Notes: generated by a model from the letters alone, not told the origin. A DNA stretch of 7,020 nt from CAZQSL01 sp964595945 (GCA_964595945.1 CAZQSL010000153.1:1-7020), one strand, 5' to 3'; counted from the stretch's first letter, positions 1 to 5,443 are shown. A program made the numbers and translations.

Positions 1-353
1 ATAACTTCACACAACCACCCATCACAATCGCACAACTCTACAAGCGCCGCTGGCAAGTCGAACTCTTCTTCAAATGGATCAAACAACACCTTCGCATCAA
101 AACATTCTTCGGCACATCGCCCAATGCCGTGAAGACACAAATCTGGATCGCCATATCAGTCTACACCCTCGTCGCCATCATCAAAAAACGCATGAACCTT
201 GACCACAGCCTCTACACAATTCTCCAGATTTTCAGCCTCACCCTTTTCGAACACCCCCCCATTTTACAGGCCTTCCAGCCTGATTCGCTCATCAGCAACC
301 AACACACTTCTCAAAAACAGCTCTGTTTATGGGATTTTTTAACCGGACAGTAG
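1..353 (+). CDS. IS4-family transposase, C-terminal fragment (5' end outside window)
   Basis: Reading in the frame that starts at base 3, the window opens inside a transposase that ends at TAG 351-353. Visible is the IS4-family C-terminal signature Y-x2-R-x3-E-x6-K (Tyr codon at 39, Arg 48, Glu 60, Lys 81, within YKRRWQVELFFKWIK). It contains the third catalytic acidic residue of the DDE triad. The segment TSPNAVKTQIWIAISVYTLVAIIKK follows, a typical hydrophobic tail of these enzymes. The first two Asp residues lie upstream of the window, so intactness cannot be judged. The coding strand is very poor in G and rich in C and A, unlike the genes to its right, which fits a separately acquired element. 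The enzyme would catalyse cut-and-paste transposition of its own IS. I am confident of the family, not of the exact IS. Confidence 0.88.
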   Translation, partial: NFTQPPITIAQLYKRRWQVELFFKWIKQHLRIKTFFGTSPNAVKTQIWIAISVYTLVAIIKKRMNLDHSLYTILQIFSLTLFEHPPILQAFQPDSLISNQHTSQKQLCLWDFLTGQ

Positions 354-356
354 TGA
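337..356 (+). mobile_element. putative right end of the IS4-type element
   Basis: The transposase stop codon lies in a short stretch reading TTTTAACCGGACAGTAGTGA. Elements of this kind often end within a few bases of the transposase stop, with an outward motif whose complement begins CTGTCCGGTTA. The left end and the target duplication are not in the window, so the boundary is inferred only. If right, the IS stops about 140 bp upstream of the receptor promoter and does not interrupt it. Confidence 0.3.
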
Positions 357-493
357 TAGTTAATCATAAAAAACTCAAAGCAAAAACTGCATTCACCCAC
401 AGGCTCACGTCTGTGGCCTTCTGCACCTTCTGGATAACGATTCTCGACGAACTCCCGAAACGCAGAGACTCTATTGTCATTTTCTCCAAAGGG
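354..493. other. intergenic stretch between IS end and receptor promoter; no supported gene
   Basis: No recognisable gene. It holds one clean hairpin at 397-416 (CCACAG / CTGTGG, 8-nt loop) without a T-run. On the minus strand there is a 38-codon ORF, ATG at 480-478 to TGA at 366-364 (starting MTIESLRFGSSS), with a GGAG only 3 nt upstream. The neighbouring minus-strand frame and a plus-strand frame are also open and look protein-like. I therefore cannot choose one and treat all as unproven. It may be a relic of a gene or a dispersed repeat cut by the IS. Confidence 0.3.
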
Positions 494-522
494 TTGACAA
501 GGATGAGTGCGGTTTGTAAATT
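494..522 (+). promoter_or_regulatory. sigma70-like promoter for the TonB-dependent receptor
   Basis: A consensus -35 TTGACA (494-499) is followed by a 17-nt spacer and a weaker -10 TAAATT (517-522, 4 of 6). The predicted transcription start is near 529, giving an untranslated leader of about 240 nt before GTG 769. The -10 box is overlapped by an inverted repeat (519-536), suggesting repression. Confidence 0.6.
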
Positions 523-536
523 AGAAACAGCTAATT
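519..536. promoter_or_regulatory. operator-like inverted repeat AATTAG-N6-CTAATT (copy 1)
   Basis: Perfect 6-bp arms (519-524 and 531-536) separated by AAACAG. The site covers the 3' part of the -10 box and the predicted start of transcription, the classic place for a repressor. The same arms with the same 6-bp spacing recur at 3699-3716 in the only other strong plus-strand promoter of the window. The regulator is not encoded here and its family is unknown. Confidence 0.6.
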
Positions 537-562
537 GTATTGTGTTATATTAATATTATTAA

Positions 563-764
563 ACCCCAATAATAATTGGGGTGGGCGATCGGGAATCATT
601 GAAAACAAGAGCTTGGCAACAAGCTATAAAAATATACACGGGCTAACCCGAAGCTGGGGTACGCAGCTTTGAAGTGCCCCGCTTTCACGGCAATCTGGCA
701 GTTATCCTTGTATGGCAATTCCCATCAAGGTAAAAGCCGCATTCAAGAATCTGAGGAGGCTCAG
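563..764 (+). ncRNA. structured 5' leader of the TonB-dependent receptor mRNA (riboswitch-like candidate)
   Basis: Successive hairpins are visible in the leader. They are: 563-582 (ACCCCAAT/ATTGGGGT); 610-625 (AGCTTG, GCAA tetraloop, CAAGCT); 639-650 (CGGG/CCCG); 656-680 (GGGGTAC/GTGCCCC, 7 bp with one G-U); 706-730 (CCTTG-ATGG/CCAT-CAAGG with one bulge); and 751-764 (CTGAG/CTCAG), which holds the Shine-Dalgarno sequence in its loop and stem. A second pairing, AAGCTG 651-656 with CAGCTT 664-669, excludes the 656-680 hairpin, as a switching RNA would. The core GGGCTAACC...GTACGCAGC faintly recalls the class I cyclic-di-GMP (GEMM) aptamer, but its second half is not recognisable. I see no cobalamin-riboswitch B12 box. 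The structure is seen; regulation by it is inferred. Confidence 0.45.
753..759 (+). promoter_or_regulatory. strong ribosome binding site deciding the GTG 769 start
   Basis: GAGGAGG at 753-759 lies 9 nt before GTG 769. In contrast the upstream in-frame ATG 712 has no Shine-Dalgarno sequence and sits inside a predicted hairpin (706-730). The RBS is itself within a small CTGAG-GAGG-CTCAG hairpin. Confidence 0.65.
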
Positions 765-768
765 GAGA

Positions 769-3081
769 GTGAAACTGAAAACAACAAACTGGGAATCGAA
801 GTATGCCGGACTAAAGCATCTGGCAATCATGGCATTCATGCTGGGAAGCATGACCTTTAGCATGATGCAGGCGATTGCACAGGAACCGGTCGCGGAAGAA
901 GCTCTCGATATCGGCGACATTGTCGTCACTGGAACGAAAACAGAAAAACGTATAAAAGACGCGCCGGTTGTTACTGACGTGATAACCCAAGAACAGATAG
1001 CCGATAAAGGGGCTCTGACTCTCTATGACGTTCTCGAAGGCGAGCCTTCGATCCGAGTAGAACAACAGTGCTCGAACTGCAATTTTTCCATACTTCGCAT
1101 GATGGGATTGGGCGGCAACAACTCAGTCATACTCATCGATGGACAACCAATTTACTCGGGATTGGCAGGCGTATACGGCCTTCAGCAGATACAGGCCGGG
1201 ACCATAGAGCGCATCGAGATCGTTAAAGGAGCAGGCTCTGCGCTTTATGGCAGTAACGCAATCGCCGGCATTGTCAACGTTATCCTCAAAGACCCTACTT
1301 CAAAAGACAAGAGCCGGATCACGGGACAGCTTGGTACGGACAATACTAACAGCCTGAGTTTTTCGACCTCCGGGCGAAAAGACAACATTTCATACATTGT
1401 AACCGGGCAAAAGAATGTTGCCGATGCGCGAGACGAATCCGGTGGTTCCGATTTGGTGTCGGGATGGAAAGATCAGGGATCGGATCGTTTGACAGACAGT
1501 GTTGAATATGACAACAAGGGTGTTAACACCAAGCTGTTCTTCTATGATGTATTCGGCACCAGGGAACGTATTGGTTTGTCCCTGAATTTTCTCGACGAAA
1601 TGCGACGCGGCGGAAATCTTGACGATTTCGATGACGCTATTGATCTTGACAACGAGCGTATCGATACAAGCCGTTACGAGTTCGGAGTCACATACAGAAA
1701 AGTGTTAGACAATGATGATGTAATCAACATGTACTTGACACGTGTCAATCACCACAGGATCGCAACCAATGGCGCCGCTTGGGATAACTCGATCGGGTCC
1801 GGTATTGTCGACGACAACACAAATCTGACGTCCGCAGCCATCAACTCTTGGGACGCAGCAAACAACGGTGTTGACCTTTACACGGCAGGCAGCGGATATT
1901 TCGATGTCAACGGCTATGCCTCGGGAGATGACGCATACGAAGCCGCGCTTGATCTGGACATAGATGGTGACGGCTACATTACGCTCGACGAAATACGCCC
2001 CAGACCTTTCTATGTCGACGAAGAAACAACCGTTTTCGATATGAACTACAATACAATGATCGGCAAGCTGCACGATGTTGTCGCCGGATTATCCTTTAAC
2101 AGTGAAACGACCACAGAAGACATAAACAGGCACTACAACAAAAAAGAGATCAACGACTTTGCACTGTATGCGCAAGACGATGTTAAGCTGAGCGACCAAT
2201 GGGAACTTGTACTCGGTATGAGATATGACAAACATGACTCCAGCGATATGCTGGCAGGAGCTGTGGGAGACTATGATGAATCAATTGTCAATCCGAGAAT
2301 CGCTCTGAGATACGCACCCAACATGCTTGACACTTACCGTTTCTCCATCGGCAAGGGATATATGGTCCCCTCCACATTTGCAGAAGAATTCCATCTCTGC
2401 GCCTCGGCCCCGAGGATTTACAAACCTGGCACGCTGGAACCCGAGAAATCCACTATCTACACGCTTTCCTACGACCACGAATCACCTCTGAACTATGGAC
2501 TGACTCTGTTTCACATCACCATCGATGACAAAATCAAAATGACTGATGATCTCTCAGGCTTTGGTGCGGCAGCGACAGGCTACGATTTTGGGTGGGAAAA
2601 TGGAGGCAAGGCTTCCACGACAGGTTTCGAAGTATCAGTAGGCGCAGATATCTCCATGAACAACAGACTTCAGTTCGATTACATTTACACCATTGCAGAA
2701 TTCAGTGATCTTCAGAATCCAGCGGATCCCTTGAGCGATAACATTATGCGTTCGCCAAAACATCAGGCCTCTTTCAGCTATAATTATGATGACGAAAAAC
2801 GATCAGGCTGGCGTTTTGTCTGGGACACTCGCTACTACGGCAAAATGTATATTGAACATACAAATGACACCGCCGGCATTTCCGCAATCGAGCGGACAGA
2901 TGCATATATGATTACCGACATCAGACTGTCGAAAAAGATGAACAAAACCACAAAATACTACATCGGCGTTGAAAATCTTTTCGACTATATCCAGGAAAGA
3001 CGAGACACCGAAGATGCGGCATATCTCTGGGCTCCGATCTATGGAAGAACACTGTATACCGGCTTTGAATTCGAGTTTTGA
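769..3081 (+). CDS. TonB-dependent outer-membrane receptor with EF-hand-like loop
   Basis: This is a 770-residue ligand-gated outer-membrane transporter, powered by TonB-ExbBD. Numbering is from GTG 769. A signal peptide covers residues 1-38 (hydrophobic core LAIMAFMLGSMTF, likely cut after AIA or AIAQ). A TonB-box-like DIVVTGT sits at 50-56. The plug (about 60-175) contains ILIDGQPIYSGLAGVYGL and IERIEIVKGAGSALYGSNAIAG. The beta-barrel ends in GFEFEF, with a terminal Phe as BAM expects. The plug carries C101-x2-C104; a further Cys is at 544. At 397-408 DIDGDGYITLDE matches the EF-hand calcium loop, in an acidic insertion probably outside the cell. The family resembles the BtuB/heme/siderophore-type plug-and-barrel receptors, but the substrate cannot be read from sequence. 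No transport partner genes adjoin it. An in-frame ATG at 712 would add 19 residues; I prefer 769 for its RBS. Expression probably depends on the operator at 519-536 and the structured leader. Confidence 0.93.
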   Translation: MKLKTTNWESKYAGLKHLAIMAFMLGSMTFSMMQAIAQEPVAEEALDIGDIVVTGTKTEKRIKDAPVVTDVITQEQIADKGALTLYDVLEGEPSIRVEQQCSNCNFSILRMMGLGGNNSVILIDGQPIYSGLAGVYGLQQIQAGTIERIEIVKGAGSALYGSNAIAGIVNVILKDPTSKDKSRITGQLGTDNTNSLSFSTSGRKDNISYIVTGQKNVADARDESGGSDLVSGWKDQGSDRLTDSVEYDNKGVNTKLFFYDVFGTRERIGLSLNFLDEMRRGGNLDDFDDAIDLDNERIDTSRYEFGVTYRKVLDNDDVINMYLTRVNHHRIATNGAAWDNSIGSGIVDDNTNLTSAAINSWDAANNGVDLYTAGSGYFDVNGYASGDDAYEAALDLDIDGDGYITLDEIRPRPFYVDEETTVFDMNYNTMIGKLHDVVAGLSFNSETTTEDINRHYNKKEINDFALYAQDDVKLSDQWELVLGMRYDKHDSSDMLAGAVGDYDESIVNPRIALRYAPNMLDTYRFSIGKGYMVPSTFAEEFHLCASAPRIYKPGTLEPEKSTIYTLSYDHESPLNYGLTLFHITIDDKIKMTDDLSGFGAAATGYDFGWENGGKASTTGFEVSVGADISMNNRLQFDYIYTIAEFSDLQNPADPLSDNIMRSPKHQASFSYNYDDEKRSGWRFVWDTRYYGKMYIEHTNDTAGISAIERTDAYMITDIRLSKKMNKTTKYYIGVENLFDYIQERRDTEDAAYLWAPIYGRTLYTGFEFEF

Positions 3082-3282
3082 TACAGAATAACCGCAACCT
3101 GTTCTCGAATTTCGCCAAGTCTCAATACAAGCCATGTGCAGCAGGACCAAGCATGCAGTCAGGCAATATGGGATAAAAGGTCTTGAGCAAACGTACAAAA
3201 CAAGGTACTGGCATTGTCAAAGCAGAAACCGCCAACTGGGAACTACTGGAGATTTTGCCCTTAAAACATCAGCAACCCGATA
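3082..3282. other. 3' untranslated region of the receptor gene; no gene seen
   Basis: About 200 nt separate the receptor stop from its terminator. A TTG-initiated frame at 3183 (beginning LSKRTKQGTG) has an AAAAGG upstream, but it runs straight through the terminator hairpin and ends at 3332, so I do not call it. Nothing else is recognisable. Confidence 0.4.
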
Positions 3283-3309
3283 AAAGGAGCCGCCTGAAGC
3301 GGCTCCTTT
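3283..3309 (+). terminator. rho-independent terminator after the receptor gene
   Basis: A perfect 11-bp stem, AAAGGAGCCGC (3283-3293) with GCGGCTCCTTT (3299-3309) and a CTGAA loop, is followed by ATTT. The A-run before it makes it potentially bidirectional. Confidence 0.85.
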
Positions 3310-3396
3310 ATTTACCATTGTCCGAATCGTAACCACCCTTGTATCGACGAGAGTGCTGGCCAACTTGGATGACTTCTCGAAAGCCCATAAAACGCA

Positions 3397-3418
3397 AAAT
3401 GCCCCGAAAGGGGCATTT
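3397..3418 (-). terminator. rho-independent terminator of the tRNA-Ala gene
   Basis: A perfect 9-bp stem, AAATGCCCC/GGGGCATTT, encloses a 4-nt loop. On the minus strand it is followed by a T-rich tail (TTTTGCGTTTTA, counting the end of the stem). It lies about 30 nt beyond the 3' end of the tRNA, as expected for a single-gene transcript. Confidence 0.8.
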
Positions 3419-3446
3419 ATGCGGTGTTTCCTGCGCTTTTTGGTGA

Positions 3447-3519
3447 TGGAGACTAAGGGGCTCGAACCCTCAACCTCCGCCGTGCAAGGGCGGCGCTCTC
3501 CCAGTTGAGCTAAGTCCCC
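3447..3519 (-). tRNA. tRNA-Ala, anticodon UGC
   Basis: The minus strand folds as a complete 73-nt cloverleaf. The acceptor stem is GGGGACT/AGTCTCC, with a discriminator A. The D-arm is GCTCAACTGGGAGAGC. The anticodon stem CCGCC/GGCGG has loop CTTGCAC, giving anticodon TGC (Ala). The T-arm loop is GTTCGAG. CCA is not encoded directly after the discriminator base (the next bases are TCACCA), so it must be added by the CCA enzyme. The gene stands alone, with its own promoter (3533-3561) and terminator (3397-3418), rather than in an rRNA spacer. Confidence 0.97.
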
Positions 3520-3532
3520 AAATAACTCAGTA

Positions 3533-3561
3533 ATGATAGAAACAGATGGGACATTTGTCAA
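3533..3561 (-). promoter_or_regulatory. sigma70-like promoter of the tRNA-Ala gene
   Basis: On the minus strand there is TTGACA (3561-3556), a 17-nt spacer and TATCAT (3538-3533, 5 of 6). Transcription would start near 3526, about 7 nt before the mature tRNA 5' end. Confidence 0.75.
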
Positions 3562-3672
3562 TACTCCACAGGATATGTATTGGCCGGAAACCATTATTAT
3601 CTTAAATTTCCTTGTCGAATACTCCTGTTTTTTTCTGGATGATCGAGGCTATATAAGATATTTACATGTCGA

Positions 3673-3701
3673 TTGACGTAATTAGCCTAATCTGTTATAA
3701 T
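3673..3701 (+). promoter_or_regulatory. near-consensus sigma70 promoter upstream of the structured RNA and methyltransferase genes
   Basis: -35 TTGACG (3673-3678), exactly 17 nt, then a perfect -10 TATAAT (3696-3701). The predicted start is near 3708. The spacer contains the palindrome ATTAG-C-CTAAT (3681-3691). A larger inverted repeat overlaps the -10 box and the start site. It is the strongest promoter in the window, so tight repression or a stable RNA product would make sense. Confidence 0.75.
3681..3691. promoter_or_regulatory. palindrome ATTAG-C-CTAAT within the promoter spacer
   Basis: An 11-bp perfect palindrome between the -35 and -10 boxes. The core TTAG-C-CTAA resembles the central part of DtxR/IdeR-type metal-repressor sites, but it is too short to assign. 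It shares its half-site with the larger repeat at 3699-3716. Confidence 0.4.
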
Positions 3702-3716
3702 TAGTCGAATCTAATT
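3699..3716. promoter_or_regulatory. operator-like inverted repeat AATTAG-N6-CTAATT (copy 2)
   Basis: Arms at 3699-3704 and 3711-3716 with spacer TCGAAT. It overlaps the -10 box and the predicted transcription start. Arms and spacing are identical to the site at 519-536 in the receptor promoter, while the spacer bases differ. That is the pattern expected for a protein-binding dyad rather than a duplicated stretch. Confidence 0.6.
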
Positions 3717-3721
3717 CAATA

Positions 3722-3890
3722 GTGGCTGCGGAGCCTTCAGCCCAAGCTTGCAGGCCTTTTGTTTCTCGATATGTTATAGCGGGTTACAAACCGATAGGTA
3801 TAAGCGACAAAGATCACATTGGATTTGATATTTCGAAAAACGACAGAAATAATAGGCTTTTTCAAATGTTGGGCAGGGGCTCCGCACCAT
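3722..3890 (+). ncRNA. structured RNA with long-range closing stem (leader element or small RNA)
   Basis: The two ends of this 169-nt stretch pair. GTGG (3722-3725) pairs with CCAT (3887-3890, one G-U). After one bulged C, TGCGGAGCC (3727-3735) pairs perfectly with GGCTCCGCA (3878-3886). Past a small internal loop (TTCA/AGG), GCCCAA (3740-3745) pairs with TTGGGC (3869-3874). Inside are a CGG(G)TT/AACCG hairpin (3780-3793) and AT-rich sequence. It begins about 14 nt after the start predicted from a near-consensus promoter. Length, strong promoter and a long closing stem around a loosely paired centre are reminiscent of 6S RNA. No terminator follows, so it could equally be a riboswitch-like leader of the methyltransferase operon. 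A GTG-started ORF spanning 3722-3907 has no RBS and is not credited. Confidence 0.5.
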
Positions 3891-4003
3891 GCAGGTTATT
3901 TATATGAACGCGAATCGCTATTGGCTGTCGACAATACGAGCGGATATGGGGTATGTTGCTGGCATCTGATATGAAGTGGCCCCACAACGGGAAATGAGTA
4001 GAG
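3891..4003 (+). other. distal leader ahead of the first methyltransferase
   Basis: No gene. A bulged hairpin lies at 3916-3942 (CGCTATTG with CAAT-acg-AGCG), and TGGGG (3947-3951) can pair with CCCCA (3980-3984). The region before ATG 4004 has only a weak ribosome binding site (GAG within GAGTAGAG). I see no clear terminator or second promoter, so transcription from the promoter at 3673 may continue into the operon. Confidence 0.35.
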
Positions 4004-4621
4004 ATGAAAGATATGACAAACAAGCGCTTCTGGCAGCGGATGGCGAAACTATACGGGCCGTCTATGAAGAGCTCGGGACCGCTTTACGATAATATATGCA
4101 CACGGATACGGCCTTATTTAACGCAGGAAATGAAAGTGTTGGAGCTTGCCTGCGGAAGCGGCCAATTCTCGTTCCGGCTTGCTGGTGATACTGGTCAGTG
4201 GGACGCTACGGATTTCTCGGATAGGATGGTGGCAGAAGCACGGAAACGGCTGTTGCCGCAAAGCCTGAGATTTGCGGTTTGCGATGCTACAGCGCTGCCC
4301 TATGACGCGGAGTCTTATGATGCCGTCTTGATCGCAAATGCTCTTCACATAATGCCGGAGCCGGACAAAGCCATGTCGGAGATAAGACGCGTGGTGAAAA
4401 CTGGCGGTTGTTTTTTCGCTCCAACATTTATCTGGGGGACGGATGTACGGCTGCACATCAGCGCGCGCATGATGGAGTGTACGGGGTTTCATGTCTTTCA
4501 CAAATGGGATGAAAAGGGATTTGCGGAATACGTGTCATCCTGGGGTTTTTCAGTACTGGAGCAAGTAATGCTGGGTGGCAGTATACGGCCTTTGTGCTGC
4601 CTTGCGGCCAGGAAGGTTTGA
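4004..4621 (+). CDS. class I SAM-dependent methyltransferase (Methyltransf_11/UbiE-like)
   Basis: A 205-residue soluble enzyme predicted to transfer a methyl group from S-adenosylmethionine to a small molecule. Motif I is VLELACGSGQ (residues 45-54). Motif II acidic residue is D70 in ATDFS. An adenine-side D94 lies in CDATALP. Motif IV is YDAVLIANALH around D106. The post-motif segment VVKTGG is at 130-135. The N-terminal 40 residues (FWQRMAKLYGPSM...) form the usual substrate cap, and the C-terminal part is Cys- and Met-rich (MMECTG, PLCCLA). It is the first gene of a probable two-gene operon, 48 nt ahead of a second, divergent methyltransferase. The ATG at 4004 has a weak RBS; the in-frame ATG at 4013 is possible. 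The substrate is unknown. It lacks a convincing Cys triad for calling it an arsenite methyltransferase. Confidence 0.88.
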   Translation: MKDMTNKRFWQRMAKLYGPSMKSSGPLYDNICTRIRPYLTQEMKVLELACGSGQFSFRLAGDTGQWDATDFSDRMVAEARKRLLPQSLRFAVCDATALPYDAESYDAVLIANALHIMPEPDKAMSEIRRVVKTGGCFFAPTFIWGTDVRLHISARMMECTGFHVFHKWDEKGFAEYVSSWGFSVLEQVMLGGSIRPLCCLAARKV

Positions 4622-4652
4622 GATAGTGCATGCCAGGGTTTTCAGATTGTAC

Positions 4653-4659
4653 AGAGGAG
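4653..4659 (+). promoter_or_regulatory. ribosome binding site of the second methyltransferase
   Basis: AGAGGAG lies 10 nt before ATG 4670. It is much stronger than the RBS of the upstream gene, so the second enzyme may be made in greater amount from the same mRNA. Confidence 0.55.
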
Positions 4660-4669
4660 TCTACTCAAT

Positions 4670-5365
4670 ATGGCACACGAAGAAATCAAAGAGGCATACC
4701 GGTCGCTGGGGCGGGAGGCAACCGCTTATGACGGTATGATAACATGCTCTACTCCTCTGGGAAAAGCTATCAGCAAACTGGTGTGGGACATGGACAAGAC
4801 GGAAAATGAGCGTTATCTCCAGACTGCACTGGCTGGCGTCCCGGAAGATTTTTCTGGCAAGCTGCTGGAGGTGCCAGTGGGCACAGGCGTACTCACCATG
4901 CCGGTTTACCGCAAACTGAAAACAGCGGACGTGACCTGTCTCGATTATTCGACGGATATGATGTTGACTGCGCAAAAGCGCGCCGCCAATGCCGGGCTGT
5001 CTCACGTGCGTTTTATGCAGGGAGATGTTGGAGCGCTTCCGTTCGATGATAAAAGCTTCGACATCGTTTTGTCGCTTAACGGCTTTCATGCTTTCCCGGA
5101 CAAGGATGCTGCATACAGCGAAACTTTCCGGGTACTGAGGCCCGGAGGCATCTTTTGCGGATGTTTCTACATACATGGTGAAATCAGGTGCAGCGACTGG
5201 CTGATCAGCCGTTTATATGTGCCAAAGGGATTTTTCACTCCGCCCTTCGAGACTGCGGAAACACTGCGTATCCGACTCGCTGACCTTTATGAGGACATTA
5301 CTCTGAAAACAGTCAAATCAATGGCTTGCTTTGTCTGTCGTAAAGGTGCCATCACTCATCGGTAA
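4670..5365 (+). CDS. class I SAM-dependent methyltransferase (UbiE/Methyltransf_11-like), second of pair
   Basis: A 231-residue methyltransferase. Motif I is LLEVPVGTGVLT (65-76); the usual Asp/Glu-x-Gly-x-Gly-x-Gly pattern is altered to E67-V-P-V-G71-T-G73, seen in some UbiE relatives. Motif II is LDYS with D92. The adenine-side acidic residue is D119 in QGDVGALPF. Motif IV is FDIVLSLNGFHAFPD (130-144). The post-motif segment is LRPGG (156-160). The C-terminal region (GCFYIHGEIRCSDW ... GFFTPPFETAETLRIRLAD) probably shapes the substrate pocket. It shares architecture with the gene before it, so the two look like old paralogues working on related substrates or successive steps. Its stop faces the end of a minus-strand CPBP gene 128 nt away, and I see no clear terminator in between. 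Substrate unknown. Confidence 0.88.
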   Translation: MAHEEIKEAYRSLGREATAYDGMITCSTPLGKAISKLVWDMDKTENERYLQTALAGVPEDFSGKLLEVPVGTGVLTMPVYRKLKTADVTCLDYSTDMMLTAQKRAANAGLSHVRFMQGDVGALPFDDKSFDIVLSLNGFHAFPDKDAAYSETFRVLRPGGIFCGCFYIHGEIRCSDWLISRLYVPKGFFTPPFETAETLRIRLADLYEDITLKTVKSMACFVCRKGAITHR

Positions 5366-5417
5366 TCTGCCCGAAATGGCATGTATAATTGGTTCCACCG
5401 CACCGCCCTCCCAATGA

Positions 5418-5443
5418 ATCCCAAATTTCATTGCAGAATCCGG
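5418..5443. repeat. 26-bp direct repeat, copy 1 (downstream of the CPBP gene)
   Basis: Identical over 26 bp to 6270-6295; it begins ATCCCAAATTTC and ends AGAATCCGG. Both copies are in the same orientation, with a GGTTCC upstream at slightly different distance (27 and 16 nt), so the similarity extends imperfectly. Here it is followed by six Ts. It lies in the gap between the convergent methyltransferase and CPBP genes. Confidence 0.85.

Noticed and set aside
329..553. Plus-strand 74-codon ORF beginning MGFFNRTVV
   Set aside because: It starts inside the transposase end, covers the receptor promoter and operator, has no RBS and no recognisable domain.
540..768. Cobalamin riboswitch before the receptor
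   Set aside because: TonB-dependent receptor genes often have one, but I could not find the B12 box or the conserved core, so the leader is left unclassified.
3183..3332. TTG-started small ORF after the receptor gene
   Set aside because: It reads through a perfect 11-bp terminator hairpin, and neither the start nor the product is convincing.
3217..3594. Minus-strand 125-codon ORF containing LAQLGERRPCTAEVEGSSP
   Set aside because: This is the well-known false translation of a tRNA gene; it spans the tRNA-Ala, its promoter and its terminator.
3722..3907. GTG-started 61-codon ORF beginning MAAEPSAQ
   Set aside because: No RBS, starts at the first arm of the long-range stem and runs through the structured RNA; the pairing explains the sequence better.
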